Positions 38,301 to 48,082 of a stretch of DNA of 64,000 nt are shown here, piece by piece. The stretch covers positions 9,326,080 to 9,390,079 of the forward strand of contig CM070617.1 in NCBI GenBank assembly GCA_036346255.1, given 5' to 3'. The notes below the pieces were generated by a model. The model was not told where the DNA came from. It saw only the letters and a list, made by a program, of their open reading frames with translations, and did no database searches. Positions within the stretch are counted from its first letter, which is position 1, and every line of letters starts with the position of its first letter. Origin of the DNA: Ampelocalamus luodianensis (taxonomy: Eukaryota > Streptophyta > Magnoliopsida > Poales > Poaceae). The position numbers and the translations under genes were made by a program.

Positions 38301-39651
38301 AAATGTTGCTTCATGTCTTTTTGGTCAGCACTGTTAGCTAATTTCTCATAAACCTTATAATACATATAATAGCTGAAAATAATGAGACACTATTATATGC
38401 ATAAGTAGAGTTCCCTCAAATAATGAGACACATTTCCACTCCCTAAGTTCTGCGTACTGCCTGACAGACAAAATCAGAGCATAACAGATAAGAATATCAA
38501 GTAGTAACCTTCAATGTCTTAACACAATATCTACGATTGAAATGACCTCAATATGAGAGCTTAGCCTTGCTGTTGATACTCAACACCTTAATTTAGCTGA
38601 TCCCTGAATCAGTTTGGGAGTTGCAGCAAATATTTGTCAAATGCAAAGATGGCCTTATAGCTGCCACCAATACAGTATAGTGATCTCTGAGATGTTTCTT
38701 GTCTTGTTTGCTCACTTTGTGAGTTTGTTCAAACCTCTATTGCAAAAGGAATGGCACTTAGGTGCAGTGCAACTAAACCATGCAAACCACTCTTCTTTGT
38801 CTTGTTCTCTATTTTTGATAGATTAACCTTGTCACAGATGGCACACACATATTATTCTTACTCTCTTATAATTGCTGCTCCTCATGAATGAGCAATACTA
38901 TTTAATCCTTTTGATTAACCTTACATCTCGGAATGTTTTGCTGCTGCTGCTCGTATCTTGCGCCTGCTGCCTGCAGTTCATGATGTTGACTTGCAGTTGC
39001 AGATGAGTTACACTTGAATAGTACATTAGTACTGCAATCTTGACTTTTGCTGATAGGCATGAGGTTGTACCACAAGTTGGCAGTACTTGTTAGTGTTTTC
39101 TGCCGTGCAAGCAAATCTTCACGTGACATTTGTTTTGCTGGCATTGTACTAATGCTAGTTGGAAGTACATAATTTGGTCACACTCTTTTGTCTTTTACCC
39201 CGTCCCTGTGCACTGTCTGATCACTTGCTCTCTATCTTCTAGCAGTAATGACAGTTCTTAGCTTTTCTTTGTTTGAGGTATTCTCATTGGTCAGTTTCAA
39301 ATTTACAGGTGTTTCGGTCGTCCATTTCATGACACCTTCAAATCAGCAGTGCTGCAAAATTTCCCCATTTGTGAATGCACTGTGTTCCAGATACCCATCT
39401 GTTAATTTCCTCAAGGTAACTAATTGTGTTAAACGGTTCATCCTTCTCTTCTTCCCAACTCTTGTCTTTTTGACATATTGTTCTGTTCTTTTACTTAGGT
39501 GGATGTAAATGAGAGCCCTGCTGTTGCCCGCGCAGAAAATGTGAGGACAGTTCCAACATTCAAAATCTACAAAAACGGTATAAGAGTGAAGGAGATGATC
39601 TGCCCCAGCCAACAGCTACTGGAGTATTCAGTGAGGCATTATGGGATTTAG
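35378..39651 (+). CDS. TTL: TPR repeat-containing thioredoxin-like protein (TTL family)
   Basis: Seven exons (35378-36225, 36889-37084, 37171-37355, 37642-37975, 38064-38268, 39309-39415, 39499-39651) give 2028 bp and 675 residues without a break. All introns are GT-AG and the phases agree. Residues 1-200 are low-complexity and rich in S, P and A, as in other TTL proteins. A first TPR block lies at about 200-300, starting DPEELKRAGNEQYKKGCFEEA. A second block lies at about 435-555, starting ARSLGNELFNSGKFSEA and with CNRAACRFKIGQWEKSIEDC. The last 86 residues form a thioredoxin-like domain (VVHFMTPSNQQCCKISPF and TVPTFKIYKNG). The redox CGPC site is absent, replaced by NQQCCK, as known for this family. 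TTL proteins are TPR scaffolds linked in Arabidopsis to osmotic-stress tolerance and brassinosteroid signalling near the plasma membrane. Exon 1 is very GC-rich and later exons are AT-rich. Confidence 0.96.
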
Positions 39652-40660
39652 GCCACGAAGCTGAATGATTCGATGCTTCGTTGCACCTCCAGCTTCCCTC
39701 AAGCAACCATGGGTTACCAGTGAAGCTAATCTTGACGAGTGCAAGCATGAAAGAAGACCAAGAGCGAAGAGCAACTTTTTGCCCGATCTTTTTCCATCCG
39801 ACGGCATTTCCATCCCCCACCCTTTTCCCCATTTGTTGATTACCTGCTTATTTTATTCTTTTCGTTGCCCCGTTCGTACATCATTGTTGCAAAATTCCTT
39901 TAGAACAAAAACATCATCTTCCGATTCTTGTGAAGAACGACTGTAAATTTTTTTACTTCCATGTTTACCAGACAAGCCAAGGAAAGAAAGGTATAGATGT
40001 CATTTGTACTCTTTAAATTCAATTATGTAATATGGAAGTTTTAGTAGGTCCCCATTGTCGTAACAAACTTCACACCTTGCCATGATCAATTGAACACACA
40101 CTAGTATGGAATGGTCCATACAGACATGGTCTATTACTGCTGAGTGCTGACTGCACAAAAGCTTGTGGATAAAGGCATGGACATGAGCTTTGCATGTTAG
40201 GTTAAGCTGTCACTCTGAAGAAACTACTCATTGCGGCATGTCCTCGTAGTTGCATTGGATCCCTGTGTTGACCGTTTTGTTAGTTGCTATCTGTACCTTT
40301 TCCCAACACCACGTGGACCCGGTATCCATGAGGCCGACATGTTAACCCTGGTGTGTTGAGACTGGTTGCTTTGACCTTTCCCCTCGTCCAGATCGGCACG
40401 AATTTCTCTCCTATCACTATCGCCGTAGCCGTATGCGGACTGGCAGTGGCTTCTCGAGAGTTTTTGGCTCTTTTGTCAGTTGACGCGCTGAATAACAATT
40501 TTAGCTTTATCTTCGAATCAAAGTCGAAAATAGCATCGCGGAGCCTCCGGCACATGATACTTAGCATAGTCCGTGCCCCCTTGTCCGGAGCCCCTTGTCC
40601 GTGCCCCGGGTGCCCGAAGCCACTTGTCCGTGCGCCCGGGGCACAGACAAGGCGTCGCTG
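39652..40660. other. TTL 3' UTR and downstream flank
   Basis: The first 400 bp are probably 3' UTR. Near 40568-40650 there are three degenerate copies of a CCCCTTGTCCG-type motif next to the gypsy LTR start. No gene seen. Confidence 0.55.
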
Positions 40661-41760
40661 CTGTAACATCCTAAAAATCGTAATTTTAGGAAAAAATATT
40701 AAAAATATGTGAGGGGATAAATTTAAGCATGTTTATACGGGAAAAAATATATATTTTGTAGCATGTTTTTGAACATTTGCATAAAACAAACATTGAAATT
40801 ATATGCAAAAAACAGTTTTAAAGAATTTTTGAGGAAAATACAGAACACATCAATTCTGGAAAATTTATACAATGAACTATACCGTGTCAGGAGCCTCTCC
40901 AAAAAAAAATTCATAAATTTTGAAGACCGTTTTCTATGTTAACAAATTCGAGCAACAATCAGCCTTTTCTGGAAAATTTCCCGCTCACCTGATGGGCCGA
41001 AATCCAACTCGGCCCATTTCACCGCACTACACCTCAGCCCGCACTAGAGCCTCGCTTTTCTCTCACTGACGCGGTGGTCCCACCGACGAGGACCCTTCGT
41101 CCACCTCTTGCTCGTGCGCCCGCGCGCCAACTTGCCCACGAGTTATGATCGTTGCCCACAGTTTTGTGTCTCAACCGCCCCCGTCACCTCCTCCTGCCCT
41201 CGCCCATGCTAGCCACCCTGTCGACGTGTCATTTTTTCGCGCGGACAACGAGACCGAAGCAGTGCGTGAGAAACTCATTCTCGGCCGCTGTTTCTCGCAC
41301 GCCAATCCTAGCCATATTTAAGCTCCAAACCATGTCATGAACTCCTCAGCTCGCCATTCTCGCCTCCCGCCAAGAATCAAAGCTTCTCGCGCTCTAATTC
41401 GCTGGGAACGAGAGCGTCGTCCTCGACGCTGGTGAGCAAGCTTTTCACCACCATTGCCTTACGTGAGCTTCCTTGCTCGTGACACCCGTGTCATCATGTG
41501 CCTCTCATTTCACTCATCCTTCTCCTTTTGCTCAATGCAGCTCCGGGAGTTGTGTAGCGCCGAAACGCCATCGTCTCCCGTAACTCCAGTGCGTGCACCC
41601 TATCTGAGTTGATGTGTCCTCACCATTCTAGAACTGTCGAGCGCGTCATCACGAGTTCCGACCTTCATTCGTATAATCCCCTCACTCAACGCAATCAATC
41701 ACGTAGTGAAACCGGGCATCACCATTATCTTTCTCATTCACGACCACCGCCACCATTTTT
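40661..41760 (+). mobile_element. Truncated Ty3/gypsy LTR, plus orientation
   Basis: It starts TGTAACATCCTAAAAATC, a usual grass gypsy LTR start, and continues with AT-rich then GC/CT-rich LTR-like sequence. No matching TTACA end with a target duplication was found. The right end merges into another LTR fragment near 41760, so this is a fragment. Confidence 0.55.
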
Positions 41761-42020
41761 TATCTTCCTCGAAGCCTGGTCAGTCCCCGACCAATTCCTC
41801 TGTCGGGGCCCTCGGGTAAACAACCACCTCCGGGACCCTTTGTGCACACCGAGCTAGTCCTAGGATCAGTAGCTAGCTCACACAATTTTCAACATAGATG
41901 TAATCGAAACCAAACGACAAGCTTAAGGTAAAGCAGACAAATTAACTTATATTAACAGAGAACCTTACGGTCAAGGTTGTTACAGAGGTTGCCAGCATGG
42001 GCTTACAAAAACAACAATAG
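41761..42020 (-). repeat. Gypsy LTR fragment related to the neighbouring LTR
   Basis: 41835-41990 resembles 42050-42180 in order and motifs (GAGCTAGTCC, GATCAGTAGCTAGCTCACAC, then GTTACAG). It looks like a diverged relative of the LTR starting at 42021. Confidence 0.45.
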
Positions 42021-43004
42021 TGTAAGACCCGAGATTAACATCCCAGATCTTCTGTGCATAACTGAACTAGTCCCATGATCAGTGGCTAGCTCACACAGTA
42101 AAAAAATGTGATAACACAACCATAAATGCTAAAATTTATTAAATAACAACAGAGTTGATTACAAGATAGCCTTACAGGGCAACATTAAATAAACACAGCG
42201 GAAGACGATGAAGAAGTAGTGGAGTCCAGCTGATCTGCCACAGGCAATTGACTGGGGTAGCGGCCTAGTCGTCATGATCCACACCTGAAGCGAAGTTCTT
42301 CTCCTCTGAAATTTGTTTGCATTAAGCAAGTATAAGTACCACTTCCGTGCTCGCAAGTTACACCCGTCAAATATTTGTGCGAAAACATCATTTGACATTA
42401 AATATCATACTAAGTTCGAAAGCTCAAGTTTTATAAAATCAAAAATTGATTTTGAATTGATAAAGATAGTGTAGGCACCAACCTAACACCAACATAAACA
42501 CAGGCACCAACCCGGGTGAAGAATCTAGGCCCCATGTGTAATGTTTTGGTAATTATGATAACCATGTGTCTTGCACTAACTCGTTTTGTCAAGATGGTGA
42601 TAGGGTTGTCAATGGGAATATTCGAAAGAACTCTAAAAACACATCATCTCGGTGAAAGCAAAGGTAGCTAGTAAATAGAACCTTTTCTTTCTTTACCGGT
42701 CTAGGAGAATGGAGAAAAAGACCGGATTAGTAGAATAGGAAACCGTACTATAAAGAGGGATCAATTGTCCAGTAGCTTGAACGTTAAAGATGCCAAAAGA
42801 TTGCTCAAGTATTGATTGGTTAAACTTGGTTCCATTTGAAATGGTCTGGCCTCAATTTTATTGTGTTTCATCTTCAAGGCCGGACTGACCGGCGTTTACA
42901 GGCTGGACTGACCGATAGTCCAGATCGACAACACGGTCAGCTTTTTCCAGTAAGCTTCTGAAAGATCTAGACCCGCTATTATGTGGTAATGGAGTTTTGG
43001 TGAT

Positions 43005-43300
43005 TAATGATAAATCTAATTAGGAGACTAACACTTTTATTGATATACATATTGTGTAGTCTTATTTGGATATAAAGGTGAAAATCATGAAGACATGCAA
43101 GTGATTAAGTGATTAATGACAAATGCACTTGTGAGACTAACACTCCTATTGTTATATCAAGTTTAGTCTCACTTGGATATAAAAGCAAAAATCCAAACAG
43201 TATGTATTCATAAATGACAATCTATTTGTGAGACTAACAATTCTATTGATTATCTATTGCTTAGTCTCGTTTGGATATAAAGATGAAAATACAAGAGGTA
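43005..43300. repeat. About 100-bp tandem repeats in the nested LTR
   Basis: Three diverged copies each contain GAGACTAACA, a TATTG block, TTAGTCTYRYTTGGATATAAA and a GAAAAT or CAAAAAT block. Confidence 0.8.
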
Positions 43301-43534
43301 TGCATTCTACTTCTTCTTATTATATCTTGTTGCATTCTCGGATCCAAAATATAGGTTAAACTCCACCAAAAGGTTAACTTGGATATGTGCATATGTTTCC
43401 ATTACACATTTGTGTATGCACACATTTAGGGAGTTCATTCTATATTTTGTGGTTTCATTAGTATTGATCCATATTCTCTTTCCACATATATTAAGGATCT
43501 TTACTTTGAAATATATCCTTGAATATATTTAACT

Positions 43535-43765
43535 TGTGTAGTTAATATATTCATATGAGTATATACAACTTGTGTAGTTTGTATACACTCATATTTAGTA
43601 TATACAACTTGTGTAGTTCAGTATATACTTGTAGTATATATAACTTGTGTAGTTTATATATACTCATGACCTTGTTGTTTCAGTAGTATTGATCTTTGTG
43701 ATCTACTTTGAAACATAACTCTTGAGTATATATATAACCGTGTTTATATATACTCATACCAATTA
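43535..43765. repeat. Short tandem repeats around TATACAACTTGTGTAGTT
   Basis: Four or five copies of an ACTTGTGTAGTT core with TATATA and ACTCATA spacers, period about 40-60 bp. Confidence 0.8.
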
Positions 43766-44789
43766 TATTCAATTATTTGCAATTGTGTTGTGGGACTAAT
43801 GTGTGCTAAGATGTTTTCAAGGCTTAGTCCCTGAGTTTGAATGATGACATAAAAGGAAATGCAAAGGTGATAAAAGATTGACATGACTCAAGACAAAGGA
43901 GTCATGCATTGCATTCAAAAGCTTCGAAATGCGGTAGTACCGACGTTGTATGCTGCTGTAGTACCGCACCGCGGATGTACCGATTTACATGCGGTATGAA
44001 AATTCCAGTAGCATTGCTTTTGGACTTGGTTTGCTCGAGGTGGAGCGGTAGTACCGGAGTTCATGTGGCGGAACTACACGTGAGCGTATGACCGCAAATA
44101 TGTTGGCGGTATGTAAATTCCAGAGAAGGTATTTTTCAGTATTTCTCGAGCCTCCGAAATCGGTAGTACCGCATCTGAGAAACGGTATTACCGGAGAGCG
44201 GTATTACCGGATGCTAGTTAAGCGGTAATACCGCACCTTCGATAATAGCTTGTTCAAAAGTATTTATGCAGGTATATCTTGTTAATTAATGTTAATGACA
44301 TTGTGGGACTAACATTTTCCATGAGTTGGATAAATAGGTTATGTTCGTGGTGATGAAGACTTTGGATGACATCATGAGTTGATTGTCATCAAGTCAAGGT
44401 TCAAGAAGATGATGCATCATGTGTTGATGCATATCAAGATCCCGAAGAAGAGATGATCATGAGTTGATCATCAAGTCAAGAGAAGACTCATCATATGTTG
44501 ATTGAGGTCAAGTAAAGGATGCATCATGGGTTGATGCATATCAAGACGATGACCCGGACACGAAGCGAGGATGTGAGTCATCAAGCTTCAAGTGGATGGT
44601 CAAGACAAAGGTATGACTAGCTAGGGCTAAGAATGTGTTTCTAGTCTTTTACCGGTCTTGGTGTTTGGTTGGAAGACCGGATTGCTAGTATAGGTTGCCG
44701 TACTATTAAGAGGGGTCTTGTCTAGTAGCTTGAGTCTCATCATGTGTTAATAACTCAATCTCACTTGCTCTAGCTCACTCTAACATGTT

Positions 44790-45010
44790 GCCTATATTTG
44801 CGAATGTGTTTTACAAATAGTTGAGGCTCATGGATAATCCTTGTAGCATGTGACTATACTTTGCAAATGTGTTTTGCAAACGGTTGAAGTCCATGTACCT
44901 ACTCCTTGTGTCATGATCTAAGTTTGCAAATGTGTTTTGCAAATTGTTGGGATTCATGTATCTTCCCTTGGCATGGTCTAAGATTGCTTGTTGCTATCAT
45001 TTGGACTTAG
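44790..45010. repeat. Tandem repeats around TTTGCAAATGTGTTTTGCAAA
   Basis: Three copies about 70 bp apart share GCRAATGTGTTTTRCAAA, GTTG and TTCATG or TCCATG blocks. Confidence 0.75.
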
Positions 45011-45309
45011 ACCATGGTAGTGGCTCTTTGAAGTTATGCTTTTTGATTTGATAAAATGTGTTTGAGATCAAATCAAATAGGTGGGTTGTGTAGCCCTCTG
45101 AATAAGCTTTCAATAGAGTCCAAGATCACTCAATTCCGACATCGGAGTCAAAAGTTATGACCTTTTTACCGAGTGTCGTCTGTGCTGAAAATCGGGCTGC
45201 GGTAGTACCGCCCGTATAACTGCGGTAGTACCGCAAAACGGTAGTACCGCCCCTTGTGAGTGCGGTACGACCGCAAAAGGCTGTAACAGCTAGTTTTTGG
45301 TTTGGGGGC

Positions 45310-45317
45310 TATAAATA
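45310..45317 (+). promoter_or_regulatory. TATA box of the nested Sirevirus-like LTR
   Basis: GGGGCTATAAATACCCCC is a strong TATA context in the position expected of an LTR promoter. Confidence 0.7.
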
Positions 45318-46586
45318 CCCCCTTGGCCGGTTGAGAGACAACCTTTGGCATCCCATTGAGTTCCTTTGAGCTAACAGCAAGCCCTCTACTCCCATTTGTG
45401 CATGTGTTGCACTTAGTGAGGTTTGAGAGACAAATCCTATTGCATGTGTTGCATTAGGTGGTGGATTTAGTATCCACGAGAGCTTTGACACTTGATTGGT
45501 TCAAGTGAAAGTTGGAGACTTGTTACTCTTGGTGTTTGCCGACACCTAGACGGCGTGGGCGTTGTCGTCGGTGATCTTCTCAAGTGAAGCTTGTGAGAAG
45601 ACCCGGGCGATTTGTGAGTGGCTTGGTGCTCGCCATCTCCGGAGCGGAGTAAGAGCAACCCTAGTGGATTGGGGTGATAAGTTCAAGTTGGAGTCGGTTC
45701 AAGCGGTTGAACTCACTTAGAGGTGTTGGTTCGGTTGGAACCGGTCCAAGTGGTTTGGACTTACCTCGGAGGTGTTGCCTCGCGTTTTGGAGCCGATCCA
45801 AAAAGTTGAACTTACCTCAACGTGGATTAGGGGAGACCGGCAAGTCTTCGATCACCACGGGAAAAATATCGCCGTGTCAATTGTGGTTTGCATTCTAGCT
45901 TTACTACATAGCAATTTATATTCCTAGAATTAAATTGCTTACTTGTGTGAATGCTATCTTATGTACTTAATTGTTTATATCATTGGTTAATTGCTTTCAA
46001 GTCTTTGCTAAAATTGCTCTATTTATTATTGACTTGTATTGTTGGTGCACTTAGTTGAACCTAGTTGCTTTAGGCTTTAATTGTGCTAAACCGAATTGTT
46101 ATTTAGCTTCCGCATTAGAATTCGGTTTTAGAGCATAGAAGTTTTAAAACGCCTATTCACCCCCCCTCTAGTCGGCCTCCTCGATCTTACAGCTTCTTCT
46201 CTGTGTTTTCCTAGTCCGGACTAACCGCCGGCTAAATCCGGGTCGACGGACATCCGGTCGAGGTCGATCAGCTTTTCCGAGAAGGAAGTTTTGTGATTTT
46301 CGAGTCCGATCGATCGCGATATTTACGCGGATGATCGGACCTCGGTCGAGGTCCCGCCACTTTTTCCAGAGAAGTATTTTTCTTTGTTTTGCTAAAAAGC
46401 TGGGTCCGGACTGACCGGGGACATAACTGCGATCTGACCGGATCTCTCTGTAACGGATAGTTTTTACGCATTTAATGCGGAGGAGTCGACCGTTATCTCA
46501 GCAGGCCGGACTGACCGGCCACATACCTGCGGACTGACCGCACTTCGGGGTTTCGTGCTCCAACGGCTAGTACAGTGGGTTGAGGC

Positions 46587-46594
46587 TATAAATA
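46587..46594 (+). promoter_or_regulatory. TATA box of the left Sirevirus LTR
   Basis: GAGGCTATAAATACCTC. The right LTR has TATACATA at the matching place (55499-55506). Confidence 0.75.
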
Positions 46595-47226
46595 CCTCAC
46601 CCACTGCAGCATATGTTTGTTGTTGAACCTCATTTAACACTCTTAAGCCCCTTTACTTGTTCCTACACTCTTGAGAGCATTGATTTCATCTTGCAAAGGT
46701 TGTTGAGGTTTTTTCGAGTGCATTTATTAGAGCTTGATCTTTGTGGCACTTGAGCATCTTCAAGCGAAGAATCGTTGATTTATTACTCTTGGAGATTGCC
46801 GTCTCCTAGACGGTTTGGCGGTGCAAGTTCGGTGATCTTTTCAAAGAAGATTGTGAAAAGGCATGGCTTCGAGATTGTGAGTGGTTCGGTGTTCACCATC
46901 TCCGGAGCGGAGGAAGAACAACCAATAGTGATCGAGGAAAGGCTTAAGTCGTGGAGCCGACTTGATTTGTTCAAGCTCCCTCAACGTGGACTAGTGAAGA
47001 CCGGCAAGTCTTCGATACCAGGGAAAACATCGTTGTCTCATTGTGGTTACTTCTAGTCTTTACTCTTCCGCATTTATATTTCTTGCTTGATCATTGTGTT
47101 TGTATTGCTTAGCTAGAAGTATAACTTGTTTAGACTAAGTTGTTAATTGGCTTAACTTGTTGTTTTGATAAAAAAGTTTAAAAACCTCCTATTCACCCCC
47201 TCTAGTCGGTTATCCTTGATCCTACA

Positions 47227-47324
47227 CCGGGGCTTCAATCCATAGCTTTTCTCATGGACACCCATCCATGTCAAACTGTTTTACAAAACATTTTGAAATC
47301 GAAGTCTAACTTTGAGTGGCTTTG
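47227..47324. repeat. Misplaced copy of host flank inside the Sirevirus
   Basis: 98 bp, CCGGG included, match 56137-56234 with one difference seen (T/C near 47239). That sequence belongs to the gypsy LTR target, not to a Sirevirus. After 47324 the two copies diverge abruptly: gag here, gypsy LTR there. Confidence 0.92.
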
Positions 47325-48068
47325 GAGTATATTGGAAAAGAGAAATCAAAATTTAAAGTCTTAAAGAAAGAATATATCTCTCTAAAAGACTCTTATGAGG
47401 AGGTAAAGGAAGCTCATGATTCTCTCCTCCTAAAAGACATAGAAAAATCACATTCAAATATTGGTATTACTTGTGATTTAATGAATAAGATGCCTATAGT
47501 AGAAAATGCTTCAAATGCTAAATCCATGTCTAGTATTTCTACTTCTTGTGATGACTTGCTATCCACACCTTGTTGCTCAAATGATGATTCAATTGTTGAT
47601 ATAAATAATACTTGTGACCCTTTACTAATTGTTGAAAATTATGAGTTGAAAGAGCAAGTCACCAAGCTAAATAAGAGCTTGGAAAGATGCTTTAAGGGTA
47701 AAACAACCATTGACAAGTTATTGAGTGAACAAAGGTGCTCATTCAATAAGGAAGGACTTGGGTATGAGCCCAAGAAAGGTAAGAAACCGGTAAACAAACC
47801 TCCAATATTTGTTAAGCAAAGTAGTAAATATTGCAATAAATGTGGTAAGGTAGGACACATATCAAATGCTTGCTCAAACATTAATGTTAAATCCTATGAC
47901 ATTTATGATTCTTGCTACATGCTTAAGAAATCTATAGATGGTAAAATAATAGCAAGATTTATTGGTACTTCGATTTTAGGCGCTAAAAAGAATACTATTT
48001 GGGTGCCTAAAACCTTGGTTACTAACCTCCAAGGACCCAAACAAATTTGGGTACATAAAAGAACTTGA
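47325..48068 (+). pseudogene. Headless Sirevirus gag (C-terminal part)
   Basis: The frame enters from the misplaced flank with no ATG and runs to the TGA at 48068. It begins with a coiled-coil-like lysine/glutamate-rich stretch and a serine-rich linker. A zinc knuckle CNKCGKVGHISNAC (CX2CX4HX4C) lies near 47836-47877, and the end reads GPKQIWVHK. Gag packages the element RNA, and the N-terminal capsid part is missing. A TTTTGTAG/GTG acceptor-like junction follows, and pol opens in another frame. Confidence 0.88.
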
Positions 48069-48082
48069 TTCTTGTTTTGTAG

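Larger units (their letters stand above)
42959..46191 (+). mobile_element. Nested Sirevirus-like solo LTR
   Basis: A 3233-bp insertion starts TGAAAGATC and ends GATCTTACA, flanked by a perfect target duplication GCTTC (42954-42958 and 46192-46196). The end reads TATTCACCCCCCCTCTAGTC, like the end of the host Sirevirus LTR. It contains no gag or pol. A TATAAATA box lies at 45310-45317. It carries several internal tandem repeats and many GCGGTAGTACCGC-type palindromes. Confidence 0.85.
42517..47226 (+). repeat. Left Sirevirus LTR (split), forming a solo-LTR unit
   Basis: Parts 42517-42958 and 46192-47226 together match 54651-56136. The first 442 bp show about ten differences. CCGGG flanks both ends (42512-42516 and 47227-47231), so this unit alone has the form of a solo LTR. 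The TATA box is intact at 46587-46594. The stretch 46225-46370 has many small deletions relative to the right LTR. Confidence 0.88.

Noticed and set aside
43005..45010. Regular repeats reminiscent of a CRISPR array
   Set aside because: Eukaryotic LTR subrepeats of variable length and spacing; no cas genes and not prokaryotic DNA.
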